Origin: Enterocloster asparagiformis
GTDB lineage: Bacteria; Bacillota; Clostridia; Lachnospirales; Lachnospiraceae
Assembly: GCA_018380885.1 (NCBI GenBank)
Contig: JAGZSY010000020.1
Coordinates: 58,802 to 122,801 of the forward strand
DNA: 64,000 nucleotides
Direction: 5' to 3'
The position numbers were made by a program, and so were the translations under genes. Shown piece by piece: positions 45,299 to 53,916 of the stretch. Each line of letters begins with the position of its first letter. The stretch's first letter is position 1. The notes under the pieces were generated by a model. It ran no database searches. It was not told the origin of the DNA and saw nothing but the letters and a program-made list of their open reading frames with translations.

Positions 45299-45808
45299 AT
45301 GCACATCCGAAATCGCGTTTCAACCTTACAGTCCGGCATCGCAGGATCGGCTTTCCGCCATATGAAGGCGGCTGCTGTCGCAGCCTCCCGACCATTTCCG
45401 GAAAAAACACAAAAGGCCCTGTATGCGGCAGCCGTGATCTTCACCGGCTGCTGCATAATAGGCCTTTTGTTCTTTCATGTGATGGGATACACGGCGGAAA
45501 CCTTCCTCCCCGGCTGTTATCTTTACCGCCTGACCGGCTACTACTGCCCGGGCTGCGGCGGAACACGCGCCATCCGGGCCCTGCTGCACGGGAACGTGCC
45601 CGCGGCCATTTGGCTGCATCCCTTTGTGGCTTACGCCTTTTTGATGTTTTTTCTGTTCTTATCCACGTACACGCTGCACGCCGTGCTTCCCAGACTTTCA
45701 TTTCCCAGGTTCAGGCTCCGGCCGCTGTATTTCTATGCCGCCATCGCGCTGATTCTGGTCAACTGGATTCTGAAAAATATTCTGATTTATCTCGGCTGCT
45801 GGTCCTGA
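45299..45808 (+). CDS. DUF2752 membrane protein
   Basis: 169 residues with about three or four membrane segments and the DUF2752 signature CPGCGGTRAIRALLHGN. AAAGGAG precedes the ATG. Its 3' end overlaps the 3' end of hydF on the other strand by 22 bases. Probably co-transcribed with the DUF4190 gene. Function unknown. Confidence 0.82.
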   Translation: MHIRNRVSTLQSGIAGSAFRHMKAAAVAASRPFPEKTQKALYAAAVIFTGCCIIGLLFFHVMGYTAETFLPGCYLYRLTGYYCPGCGGTRAIRALLHGNVPAAIWLHPFVAYAFLMFFLFLSTYTLHAVLPRLSFPRFRLRPLYFYAAIALILVNWILKNILIYLGCWS

Positions 45809-47229
45809 CCCGCCGATCCGGCCTCAGGACCGACCAGCGCGGCGATGTCCGGGAAGGCCTGGACGCTCCGCTGCAAAATCCCCTGCATATACGCAATCAA
45901 AATTCCATAATTTGTCATGGGAACCCGCTGGTCCTGGGCGCATTTAAGGCGGTATTTCATCTCCCGCTCATTCAGCATACACGCGCCGCAGTGCACGATC
46001 AGCTTGAAAGCGCTCAGGTCCTCAGGGAACTCTGTGCCGGAGGTAAATACAAATTCCGGCTCAGCCCCGGTGTATTCCCTGATCCACCGCGGCAGCTTCA
46101 CGGTTCCGATGTCCTCGCACTGGCGGTGATGGGTGCAGCCCTCGCAGATCAGCACCTTATCGCCGCTTCCCACCCCTTCCACCGCCCTGGCTCCGGCCGC
46201 GGCTGCGGCCAGATTTCCCTTATAGCGGGCAAATAGGATGGAGAAGGAGGTCAGCAGAATATCCTTCGGCGTCTCCCTGGCCACCCGGGCGAACGCCTGG
46301 CTGTCGGTGATGACCAGCCTGGGCTTTTTGCCCAGACTATCCAGGGTTTGCGCCAGCTCCGTGTCCTTCACCACCACTGCCACTGCCGAGGCCTCCAGCA
46401 CGTCCCGGATGGTCTGCTGCTGGGGGAGGATCAGCCGGCCCTTTGGCGCCGCGGAGTCGATGGGCACAACCAGCACCGCTAAGTCCATGGGCTTTAGCAG
46501 GTCCGCCACGATGCGCCTGCTGTTTTCCCGCGGCCTGCCAAGCTCCGCCAGACGCTCCTTAAGAACATCTATGCCCCGGCCGGTGCGGGCGCTGATGTAC
46601 AGCGGAGCCAGACCGTCCCAGAGCGGAGCGGTTGGGACGGGCGGGGCGCCATCCCGGAGCGGGCCGGTTGGGACGGGCGGAGCGCCATCCCGGAGCGGGG
46701 CGGTTGGGACGGGCGGGGCGCCATCCCGGAGCGAGGCGGTTGGGGCGGGCGGGGCTCCATCCTGGAGTGGGGCGGTTGGGGCGGGCGGGGCGCCATCCCG
46801 GAGCGGGCCGGTTGATGCGGTTGGTGCTCCGTCCAGACGGTCCGCCTTGTTGTATACCACGGCCACCGGTATGTCTTTCCTGCGGATGCGCTCAAACAGG
46901 GCAAAATCCGCCTCCCCCGGCCCCTCTGCGGCGTCCACCACCAGCACCGCCACGTCGGTTTTGTTCAATATCTGGTAACTCTTTTTCACGCGCAGCGCGC
47001 CCAACTCCCCCTGGTCGTCGATGCCGGGCGTGTCGATCATCACCACCGGGCCCAGGGGCAAGAGCTCCATGGCCTTGCTCACCGGGTCCGTGGTGGTCCC
47101 GCAGACGTCGGAGACCACGGCCAGGTCCTGGCCCGTCACCGCGTTGAGCACGCTGGATTTCCCGGCGTTTCTCCTGCCGAAAAATCCAATATGCACCCGG
47201 TCGCCGCTGGGCGTATCGTTCATTCCCAT
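45787..47229 (-). CDS. hydF: [FeFe]-hydrogenase maturation GTPase HydF, with a 72-residue repeat insertion
   Basis: Scaffold on which HydE and HydG assemble the 2Fe subcluster before transfer to the hydrogenase. 480 residues: GTPase domain with P-loop GRRNAGKSS, switch region TTTDP, DTPGIDDQG and NKAD; then a dimerisation domain; then a 4Fe-4S-binding domain with CEGCTHHRQC and HCGACMLN. Between the NKAD motif and the SARTG (G5) region six near-identical 12-residue units rich in Pro, Ala and Thr are inserted. I chose the ATG at 47229 (GAGGAGG upstream), not the frame start at 47274. 13 bases after hydG. Confidence 0.94.
   Translation of the reverse strand: MGMNDTPSGDRVHIGFFGRRNAGKSSVLNAVTGQDLAVVSDVCGTTTDPVSKAMELLPLGPVVMIDTPGIDDQGELGALRVKKSYQILNKTDVAVLVVDAAEGPGEADFALFERIRRKDIPVAVVYNKADRLDGAPTASTGPLRDGAPPAPTAPLQDGAPPAPTASLRDGAPPVPTAPLRDGAPPVPTGPLRDGAPPVPTAPLWDGLAPLYISARTGRGIDVLKERLAELGRPRENSRRIVADLLKPMDLAVLVVPIDSAAPKGRLILPQQQTIRDVLEASAVAVVVKDTELAQTLDSLGKKPRLVITDSQAFARVARETPKDILLTSFSILFARYKGNLAAAAAGARAVEGVGSGDKVLICEGCTHHRQCEDIGTVKLPRWIREYTGAEPEFVFTSGTEFPEDLSAFKLIVHCGACMLNEREMKYRLKCAQDQRVPMTNYGILIAYMQGILQRSVQAFPDIAALVGPEAGSAGQDQQPR
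46618..46833 (-). repeat. Six 36-bp tandem repeats inside hydF
   Basis: Exactly 216 bases, six units of 36, each encoding DGAPPxPTxPLR or a close variant. The unit length is a multiple of three, so copy-number change keeps the frame. Confidence 0.95.
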
Positions 47230-47242
47230 GGGCCTCCTCTCA

Positions 47243-48661
47243 TCAGAACCGGAAATCCCGGATTCCGTTCTCAATCTTGATCAAATTGTCGCGCACAATC
47301 TGCTGTACCTTTTCCTTGGGAATATTTCCGATCTCCTGCTCGATCAAGGCCTCGCCGATGCGCTTGGTGTCCTCGGAGGCGTAGTCCGTCAGATACTCCT
47401 TGAGGGTCATCAGGGCGTTGGGATGGCAGCAGTTTTGAATCTGCCCGCTCTTGCACAGGGACATGAACCGGTCGCCGGTGCGCCCTTCCCGGTAGCAGGC
47501 GGTGCAGAAGCTGGGAATATATCCCATACCCATGAGCCAGTTCACCACCTGATCCAGGGTGCGGTTGTCGCTGACGTCGAACTGAGCGGAACATTCCTCC
47601 TCAGGCTCCGGCTCGTAGTAGCCGCCCACGCTGGTCTTGGAGCCGCCGCTGATCTGGGAGATTCCCAGGTGCAGCACCCGCTCCCGGGTTTTCTGGCTCT
47701 CCCTGGTGGACACGATCATGCCGGTGTAGGGCACTGCCAGACGGATACAGGCCACGATCTTGGCAAAGGTGTCGTCGTCGATGCCGTTGTCAAAAGCATC
47801 GGGATCGATGTCGTCGGCCCGGCGGATTCTAGGCACGCTGATGGTGTGGGGCCCCACGCCGAACACGGCCTCCAAATGCTCCGCGTGCATCAGCAGCCCG
47901 GCGAACTCATAGCGGTAGAGCTCCAGGCCGAACAGCACGCCGCAGCCCACGTCGTCGATGCCGCCGGTCTGGGCGCGGTCCATGGCCTCGGTGTGATAAT
48001 CGTAGTTGTGCTTGGGGCCTGTGGGGTGGAGCTTCAGATAGCTCTCCTTGTGGTAGGTCTCCTGGAACAGTATATAGGTGCCGATTCCAGCGTCCTTCAG
48101 CTTCCTGTAGTTCTCCACCGTGGTGGCGGCAATATTCACATTGACCCTGCGGATCGCTCCGTTCTTGTGTTTGATTCCGTAAATGGTGTCGATGGATTCC
48201 AGCACGTACTCGATGGGGCTGTGAACCGGGTCCTCGCCGGTCTCCAGGGCCAGGCGCTTGTGGCCCATATCCTGGAGGGCCACCACCTCACGGCGAATCT
48301 CCTCCTGGGTCAGCTTTTTTCTGGCTATGTGTTTGTTCTTGGCGTGGTAGGGACAATAAACGCAGCCGTTGATGCAGTAATTGGACAGATACAGGGGCGC
48401 GAACATCACGATTCGGTTGCCGTAGAAATCCTTCTTGACCTGCTCGGCCAGGGCGTATATCTCCTGGTTCTTCTCCTCCAGATCGCAGTCCAGCAGCACG
48501 ATGGCTTCCTTGTGCGTCAGCCCCTTTCTCAGCTTCGCTTTCGCCAGGATTTCGTCGATCAGAGCCGCGTTGTGCTTGTTGGCCTCCCCGTAGGCCAGTG
48601 TTTCCATGACTTCACCGTGGTCGATAAAGTCGTCCGCATGGGGTGATTTGGGATCATACAT
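47243..48661 (-). CDS. hydG: [FeFe]-hydrogenase maturation radical SAM enzyme HydG
   Basis: Tyrosine lyase that supplies CO and cyanide ligands of the H-cluster. 472 residues with the radical SAM motif CINGCVYC (CX3CX2C) near residue 95, the ThiH-like barrel, and a C-terminal auxiliary cluster motif CTACYREGRTGDRFM with a further CCHP. AAGGAG precedes the ATG. Central gene of the hydE-hydG-hydF unit. Confidence 0.95.
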   Translation of the reverse strand: MYDPKSPHADDFIDHGEVMETLAYGEANKHNAALIDEILAKAKLRKGLTHKEAIVLLDCDLEEKNQEIYALAEQVKKDFYGNRIVMFAPLYLSNYCINGCVYCPYHAKNKHIARKKLTQEEIRREVVALQDMGHKRLALETGEDPVHSPIEYVLESIDTIYGIKHKNGAIRRVNVNIAATTVENYRKLKDAGIGTYILFQETYHKESYLKLHPTGPKHNYDYHTEAMDRAQTGGIDDVGCGVLFGLELYRYEFAGLLMHAEHLEAVFGVGPHTISVPRIRRADDIDPDAFDNGIDDDTFAKIVACIRLAVPYTGMIVSTRESQKTRERVLHLGISQISGGSKTSVGGYYEPEPEEECSAQFDVSDNRTLDQVVNWLMGMGYIPSFCTACYREGRTGDRFMSLCKSGQIQNCCHPNALMTLKEYLTDYASEDTKRIGEALIEQEIGNIPKEKVQQIVRDNLIKIENGIRDFRF

Positions 48662-48768
48662 AATTCTTTTCTCCTTTTCTTTTGGGGTCAGGCTTCCTTC
48701 CCCCTCAATGGTTGCGGTCCGTGTGCCGCCCCCGCCCTTTGGGCGGGAAATGCGAACGCAGCGGACAT

Positions 48769-49866
48769 CTATCGCTCCGGACCCTCCGTTTCGGAATGTC
48801 CGGGAGCATCTCCGCGGTCAACGGCCACCTCATACCCGATGGAGGACATGGCTTGCCTTAACTGATCCAGGCACTCGGCGGCTTCGTTTCCCGTACAGAT
48901 CTTATTGTCATAGAGCAGGTATTTTTCCCGCACGTCTCCCGGCGAGAGATTGGGCATCACCACATTGGCGCCTGCCAGTATTCCCTGCTCCCTGCCCCCC
49001 GGCGTGATGGTCCCCAGAGCCGTGGTGGCGGGCAAAAGCACCCGCGGTAGCATAAGCCGCACCAGGCCCAGAAGATACAGCGTCAGCTGTGCCGTACCCG
49101 CCGGCCGGTCGGCGAAGGGCGTGTCATGGTGGGGGATAAAGGGGCCGATGCCCACCATTTCCGGCTCAAGCTCCTGCAAATATTCCAGGTCGTCCAGCAG
49201 GCAGTCCAGGGTCTGCCCCGGGGAGCCCACCATAAATCCGGCCCCGGTCTGGAATCCGATCTCCTTTAAATCCTTTAAACAGGCCATACGCCGTCCGAGT
49301 GACAGCTCCGGCGGGTGCAACTCCCCGTAATGCGCGCTGTTGGCCGTCTCATGGCGCAGCAGGTACCGGTCCGCCCCGGCGGCGAAATACGCCTCATAGC
49401 TGGCCCGCTCCTTCTCGCCGATGGACAGGGTCACCGCGCAGTCCGGGTGAGCGGACTTGATGGCGCGGACCAGACCCACGATCCGTTCGTCGGTGTAGCT
49501 GGGGTCCTCGCCCCCCTGGAGCACAAAGGTCCTAAACCCCAGCTCATATCCCGCCCGGCAGCACGCTAAAATCTGCTCCTCTGTCAAACGGTAGCGGGAA
49601 GCGCGGCCGTTATCCCTGCGGATGCCGCAGTAATAACAGTTGTTTTTACAATAATTGGTAAATTCAATGAGCCCGCGTATGTAAATCTTGTTGCCGAAAA
49701 AGCGGTGCTGCACCTCCCTGGCCCGGGCAAACAGATAATCCCGGGAGGCCTCGTCCCCATGGGTCAGCAGATGGGCCAGCTCCCGCCGGGTCAGCCTCTC
49801 CCCCGCCGCCAGGCGGTCGATCAGGCCGCGGTTGTCCCGGGGCACCGAGGCGTCACGGCCTGTCAA
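48769..49866 (-). CDS. hydE: [FeFe]-hydrogenase maturation radical SAM enzyme HydE
   Basis: Radical SAM enzyme for H-cluster assembly (dithiolate-bridge pathway). About 365 residues with CKNNCYYC as the cluster motif, FVLQGGEDPSYTDERI, HETANSAHYGELHP and GAGFMVGSPGQT. The frame runs upstream to 50358, but that extension overlaps the regulator gene in another frame. I take the TTG at 49866, which has GGGGAG upstream and overlaps the regulator's stop in TTGA. Confidence 0.92.
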   Translation of the reverse strand: MTGRDASVPRDNRGLIDRLAAGERLTRRELAHLLTHGDEASRDYLFARAREVQHRFFGNKIYIRGLIEFTNYCKNNCYYCGIRRDNGRASRYRLTEEQILACCRAGYELGFRTFVLQGGEDPSYTDERIVGLVRAIKSAHPDCAVTLSIGEKERASYEAYFAAGADRYLLRHETANSAHYGELHPPELSLGRRMACLKDLKEIGFQTGAGFMVGSPGQTLDCLLDDLEYLQELEPEMVGIGPFIPHHDTPFADRPAGTAQLTLYLLGLVRLMLPRVLLPATTALGTITPGGREQGILAGANVVMPNLSPGDVREKYLLYDNKICTGNEAAECLDQLRQAMSSIGYEVAVDRGDAPGHSETEGPER

Positions 49867-50123
49867 GACTGCTTCTCCCCGGTTTTGGAGTAAAGCGCCT
49901 TGGAGGTGATGCCCGGCAGGCGGCCCAACTTGCCGGACAGGGCGCTGATGGCGTCCTGGGGCGCATCCACCACGATGCTGATGATGTTCATTTTCTTTTT
50001 CTCGTAGGGAAGCCCCATACGGCCGATGATGTACTGGCTGTACTGGTGAAGGATGGCGTTCACTGCATCCACCGACTCCCTGTTCTCCACAATAATTCCG
50101 ATTACCGCGATTCTCGTCTCCAC
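49863..50123 (-). CDS. TM1266-type iron-only hydrogenase system regulator
   Basis: 86 residues, ACT/NikR-C-like fold: ETRIAVIGIIVENRESVDAVN and KKKMNIISIVVDAPQDAISALSGKLG (in part). This small protein accompanies hydrogenase maturation genes in many anaerobes and is thought to be regulatory. Start codon is GTG, with AGGAGGG before it. Its stop overlaps the TTG start of hydE, so the two are coupled. Confidence 0.88.
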   Translation of the reverse strand: METRIAVIGIIVENRESVDAVNAILHQYSQYIIGRMGLPYEKKKMNIISIVVDAPQDAISALSGKLGRLPGITSKALYSKTGEKQS

Positions 50124-50202
50124 GTGTTATTCCCTCCTGTGCTCCCGATCTGTGGAAATGGCGGCGGCGCGCCTGCGCAGGCAGGGTTCCGCCAATATAA
50201 AC

Positions 50203-50412
50203 GGGGTACGCCCCAAAAGGCGTACCCCAAACCGACACATCCGGCCAAATCCCCCGTAAGCTCCCGCGGACAGCGGGCGCTTGTCGGGCGCTGTGCCTGT
50301 GTGCAATGTCTCTTTTACCGTCGCCTTTCCCGTCAGCTCTGCTTGGGGTCAGTATCAAACTTTTGTCCTCGCAACTCCTTTGCCGGAAGAAGCCTCTTGC
50401 GGCGCAGTGTTA
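50203..50412 (-). ncRNA. Structured leader RNA or small RNA upstream of the hyd operon
   Basis: About 210 bases of GC-rich, non-coding sequence between a strong promoter and a 10-base hairpin (50203-50212 and 50219-50228, weak GTTTAT tail on the minus strand). Long-range pairs can be drawn, such as TTCCGGC with GCCGGAT and CCCC-AAGC with GCTT-GGGG, and an inner CCCGC/GCGGG hairpin. I do not recognise a known riboswitch core. It could be an attenuating leader of the hydrogenase-maturation operon or a separate RNA such as 6S; undecided. Confidence 0.5.
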
Positions 50413-50418
50413 TTTATT

Positions 50419-50447
50419 ATGATACGGGATCGGCGCCGGTCTGTCAA
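50419..50447 (-). promoter_or_regulatory. Promoter of the leader RNA and hyd operon
   Basis: -35 TTGACA (50442-50447), 17-base spacer, -10 TATCAT (50419-50424). The leader from here to the GTG at 50123 is about 290 bases. Confidence 0.75.
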
Positions 50448-50497
50448 TCCGGCTTTATTAACTAAAATGTCGGACAATTCTTGTACAATCTGCCGAA

Positions 50498-51787
50498 TCA
50501 GCAGAGCGATTTGTCCCCCACCATGATGCGGATAATCTCCTCGTTGGTGGCCTTCATGCCGTCCTTGCCCAGGCGGCCCACGTTGGCGATGGTGGCCTCC
50601 ACGCCCTTGGTCACGATGCCGTCGCCGCCGTAGAACTGCTGGCCGCGGATGTACATGTTGTAGCCCAGGATTCCTGCGTCCACAGCTGAGGCGATCTTGG
50701 CTGCGCAGGAGGCCTTGGCGCCGTCGCAGACAATGCCGGACACCACGGCCAGGGCGTTGACTACCGTATGTACCACTTCATCGAAACCGCCGCCGCAGAG
50801 ATAGGCGATCCCGGCTCCCGCGCCGGCTCCCGCGCTCACCGCGCCGCAGTAGGCGGACAGGCGGCCGATCCTGGTTTTCTGATGGATGGCGGTCAGGTTG
50901 GACAGGGCAAGGGCCCGGTACATTTTATCCTCGCCTGAATTCAGCTCCTTTGCGTAGACCACCACCGGGATCGAGGCGGTCATACCCTGGTTGCCGCTGC
51001 CGGAGTTGATCACCACCGGGAGCTCGCAGCCGTTCATTCTGGCGTCGGAACCCGCCGCCGCCATGGCCTTGGCCCTGGTGCGCACGTCGTCACCGTAGGT
51101 GTCCAGAAGCACTTTACCGATATTTGCGCCGTAGTTCCCCTTGATGCCCTCCTCGGCGATAGCCATGTTGTAGTTGACCTGGCGCTCCAGCAGCTCTTTT
51201 ACATCCTCCACGTCCATGGTGGTGATAAAGTCCCAGATTCCCTCCATGGTCAGCAGGGTGCGGTCGGTGAGCCCTTCTTCGCTCTCGTCCGCCACCGGTA
51301 CGTCTAAGAGCACCTGGCCGTTCTTTTCTTTGCGCACGATGTTGGTGTGGTAGTTGGCGATGCGTACCAGGGCGCTGTCCTCGCCCTTCCAGAGGGTCAC
51401 GATAATGTCAAAGGTGATGTTGTTGTCCACATATTCTACCTGAATATCCGTGTTTTCCATAAATTCGCGGATCTTGTCCACTTTTTCCGAGGCTACCTGG
51501 GCGATTACTTCCAGCTCGCGGGAGGCGTCGCCTGCTACGATTCCGGCTGAGGCCGCTGCGGGTATGCCTTTTAGGTGGCCGGTGTTGGGCACGATTACGG
51601 ATTTTACGTTTTTGATGATGCTGCCGCTGGCCTGCACTCTCACACGATCCGGCATTTCGCCCAGAATGTCCCGGGCTACGGCGGCGGCGTATGCCAGCGC
51701 GATGGGTTCGGTGCAGCCCATGGCCGGCATCAGCTCTTCTTTTAGTATCTGTACGTATGCTCCGTATCTTACATCTGTTTTTTCCAT
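50498..51787 (-). CDS. UPF0597 family protein, L-cysteine desulfidase/L-serine dehydratase alpha-like
   Basis: 429 residues. The opening ELMPAMGCTEPIALAYAAA carries the conserved cysteine; SGSIIKNVKSVIVPNTG, INSGSGNQGMTASIPVVVYA and CDGAKASCAAKIASAVDAG are further family landmarks. The cysteines are likely ligands for a 4Fe-4S cluster, as in methanogen L-cysteine desulfidase and the related serine dehydratase alpha chain. The expected reaction is elimination from cysteine (or serine) to pyruvate. A divergent LysR gene lies beyond a 615-base gap. Confidence 0.85.
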   Translation of the reverse strand: MEKTDVRYGAYVQILKEELMPAMGCTEPIALAYAAAVARDILGEMPDRVRVQASGSIIKNVKSVIVPNTGHLKGIPAAASAGIVAGDASRELEVIAQVASEKVDKIREFMENTDIQVEYVDNNITFDIIVTLWKGEDSALVRIANYHTNIVRKEKNGQVLLDVPVADESEEGLTDRTLLTMEGIWDFITTMDVEDVKELLERQVNYNMAIAEEGIKGNYGANIGKVLLDTYGDDVRTRAKAMAAAGSDARMNGCELPVVINSGSGNQGMTASIPVVVYAKELNSGEDKMYRALALSNLTAIHQKTRIGRLSAYCGAVSAGAGAGAGIAYLCGGGFDEVVHTVVNALAVVSGIVCDGAKASCAAKIASAVDAGILGYNMYIRGQQFYGGDGIVTKGVEATIANVGRLGKDGMKATNEEIIRIMVGDKSLC

Positions 51788-51930
51788 CCTGATCCCCTGA
51801 CCTTTCGTACAATTTTATAATTTTGGAATTTGGCGTTGAAATTCTGTTAAGAGTAGTGTAGCATAGGGGGTGTGAAATGTAAAATTTAATGTTTTTATGA
51901 TATTGTTTAAATTTTTTTATGAGAAGAGGG
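51788..51930. other. AT-rich upstream region of the UPF0597 gene
   Basis: Contains the probable minus-strand promoter (AT-rich, around 51830-51880, hexamers not clear-cut). No gene seen. Confidence 0.35.
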
Positions 51931-52232
51931 ACGCGGGCGGAGTGAAGATATGGCGTTCGTGAGGGACAGGGGAGCGGGGGCTGGAGGTTCCGGTCTCCGC
52001 GGTGGGAGGGACTAAGACGGAAGGGGGACGAAATGAAGGGCACTGCTCCGAGCTCCGACGCAGGCTTGATGCCTGCCCCTCCGCCTCCGCTTGTTCCGGG
52101 CGCTGAACGCCCTCCACAATCCCTCCATTTCGCCCCCCCCCCCTTCCGCCTAAGTCCCTCCGAACCGCTCCAAAGTCACCTCCATCCCCCGCTCCCCTGC
52201 CCCTCACCCTCTGCTTCTTTACCGCCCGCTGG
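51931..52232. repeat. Long imperfect inverted repeat with an 11-C tract
   Basis: Two arms of about 110 bases (51931-52040 and 52120-52232) pair over most of their length; the best part includes ggggagcggggg, tggaggt, gggagggact, cggaaggggg and cgaaatg in the left arm against their complements in the right arm. The 80-base loop has smaller hairpins (caggcttgatgcctg, cgggcgctgaacgccc). A run of 11 C (52133-52143) lies in the right arm. The element is non-coding and fills the gap between two divergent genes. No transposase or target-site duplication was identified. Confidence 0.82.
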
Positions 52233-52402
52233 CTTTTCCTCGCTATGGTGTATGGGGGGATGGGGGATTGCCGGTTTGATAATGTGGTTTGGATGGATGG
52301 GGCACGCCTCTAGGGCTGCGTGGTTTGGGTTAAGGGGTGGGAGTATGACAGGAGGGAGGTCTCCTGTTTGGGCAGGCAGGGTTTTGAAAGGAGTTTTCTG
52401 TT

Positions 52403-53290
52403 ATGGAATTTCGTGAAATTACTACGTTTTTGGAGGTGGCTCAGTTGAGAAGCTTTTCACGGGCGGCTGAAAAGCTGGGGTATTCTCAGGCGGCGGTTAC
52501 GATTCAGATTAAACACCTGGAGAGCGAGCTGGGGGCGCGGTTGTTTGACCGAATTGGCAAGCAGGTCACTTTGACTCACCAGGGCGTGATCTTTACTGAG
52601 CACGCGAACCGTTTGATTACGGATCTGGCTCAGGCGAAAACTGCTTTGTCTGAACCGTCGGAGCTGACGGGCCGGTTGTGCATCGGTACGATCGAGTCTA
52701 TCTGCGCCTCGATTTTTCCCGGTCTCCTGAAGGAGTATCACCGGCTTTACCCCAAGGTCTCTGTCAGCATTATCACCGATTCCCCGGATAAGCTGCTGGA
52801 TATGATGAACCGCAATGCCCTGGATGTGGTCTATTTTCTGGATAAGAAAATGTATGATCCCAAATGGATTAAGGCTCTGGAGGTGCCGGATCAGGTTATT
52901 TTTGTCACCGGCTCCGGCACGCCCCTGGCCAACGCCAGCCTTCCCCTGGAGGATATGATCCGCCAGCCCTTTATTCTCACGGAAAAGGACGCCAGCTACC
53001 GCTTCCTTCTGGAACAGTACCTGGCCTCCGAGAACCTGGAAATCCATCCCTTCTTGGAGATCGGCAGCACGGAATTTATCGTCCGCCTGCTCTGCGACAG
53101 CCAGTGCGTGTCCTTTCTGCCGGAATTTACCGTGCGCCAGGGCATCGAGAAGGGATTGCTGGCCCCTGTCCATGTTCCCGGCTTCCATATGCGCATCTGG
53201 AAACAGATCGTCTACCACAAGGATAAATGGGTTAGCCGGGAGATGGAGGCCTTCCTGCTGTTGGCAGGCCAGACGGATCACTGCCCTTGA
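52403..53290 (+). CDS. LysR-family transcriptional regulator
   Basis: 295 residues. N-terminal winged HTH at residues 1-60 (FLEVAQLRSFSRAAEKLGYSQAAVTIQIKHLE in part) and a substrate-binding-like effector domain from about residue 90. GAAAGGAG precedes the ATG. It is divergent from the UPF0597 gene and may regulate it, though the long inverted repeat separates them. Effector unknown. Confidence 0.92.
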   Translation: MEFREITTFLEVAQLRSFSRAAEKLGYSQAAVTIQIKHLESELGARLFDRIGKQVTLTHQGVIFTEHANRLITDLAQAKTALSEPSELTGRLCIGTIESICASIFPGLLKEYHRLYPKVSVSIITDSPDKLLDMMNRNALDVVYFLDKKMYDPKWIKALEVPDQVIFVTGSGTPLANASLPLEDMIRQPFILTEKDASYRFLLEQYLASENLEIHPFLEIGSTEFIVRLLCDSQCVSFLPEFTVRQGIEKGLLAPVHVPGFHMRIWKQIVYHKDKWVSREMEAFLLLAGQTDHCP

Positions 53291-53347
53291 GGCATTTTAT
53301 AAGTGACGGATATCCCTGGGGGCGGCAATATGGCGCGAGGCAACGTG

Positions 53348-53392
53348 AAACAGGCAGGTGAAACGGCGGATTGCCGTTTCACCTGCCTGTTT
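53348..53392. terminator. Bidirectional terminator between the LysR gene and leuD
   Basis: Perfect 20-base stem (53348-53367 and 53373-53392) with a five-base loop, A-run on one side and T-run on the other; serves both convergent genes. Confidence 0.9.
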
Positions 53393-53412
53393 GTTGATGA
53401 TGGTGAATGTTG

Positions 53413-53898
53413 TTATCTCTCGTTGATGTAATTGACCAGGCCGCCGGCGCTGATGATTTTCTGCATAAACGGCGGGAAGGACTGTCCCTGGTAGCTCTCC
53501 CCCTTGGTCTTGTTGGTGATCACGCCGGAATCGAAGTCCACCTCCACCTCGTCCCCCGCCTCGATGGAGCGGGCCGCCTCCACGCACTCGATGATGGGAA
53601 GGCCGATGTTGATGGAATTGCGGTAGAATATCCGGGCAAAGGTCTCTGCGATCACGCAGCTCACGCCGGCGCATTTGATGGCCAGGGGGGCGTGCTCCCT
53701 GGAGGAGCCGCAGCCGAAGTTCTTGTTGGCCACAATGATATCGCCCTTATGCACCTTGCTCACGAAGTCCTTGTCGATATCCTCCATGCAGTGCTCCGCC
53801 AACTCCTCGCCCTTGGTGGCGTTTAAGTACCGGGCCGGGATGATCACGTCCGTATCTACATTATCTCCATATTTAAACACATGTCCGCATGCTTTCAT
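53413..53898 (-). CDS. leuD: 3-isopropylmalate dehydratase small subunit
   Basis: With LeuC, isomerises 2- to 3-isopropylmalate in leucine synthesis. 161 residues with [27 protein letters not shown] and [13 protein letters not shown], the swivelling aconitase domain. This is the short form paired with the separate large subunit upstream. 18 bases after leuC. Confidence 0.94.
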   Translation of the reverse strand: MKACGHVFKYGDNVDTDVIIPARYLNATKGEELAEHCMEDIDKDFVSKVHKGDIIVANKNFGCGSSREHAPLAIKCAGVSCVIAETFARIFYRNSINIGLPIIECVEAARSIEAGDEVEVDFDSGVITNKTKGESYQGQSFPPFMQKIISAGGLVNYINER

Positions 53899-53916
53899 CT
53901 TCTATACTCTCCTCTC

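Noticed and set aside
49867..50358. N-terminal extension of hydE to 529 residues
   Set aside because: It overlaps the TM1266-type gene in a different frame and the non-coding leader; HydE is normally about 350 residues and a coupled TTG start fits better.
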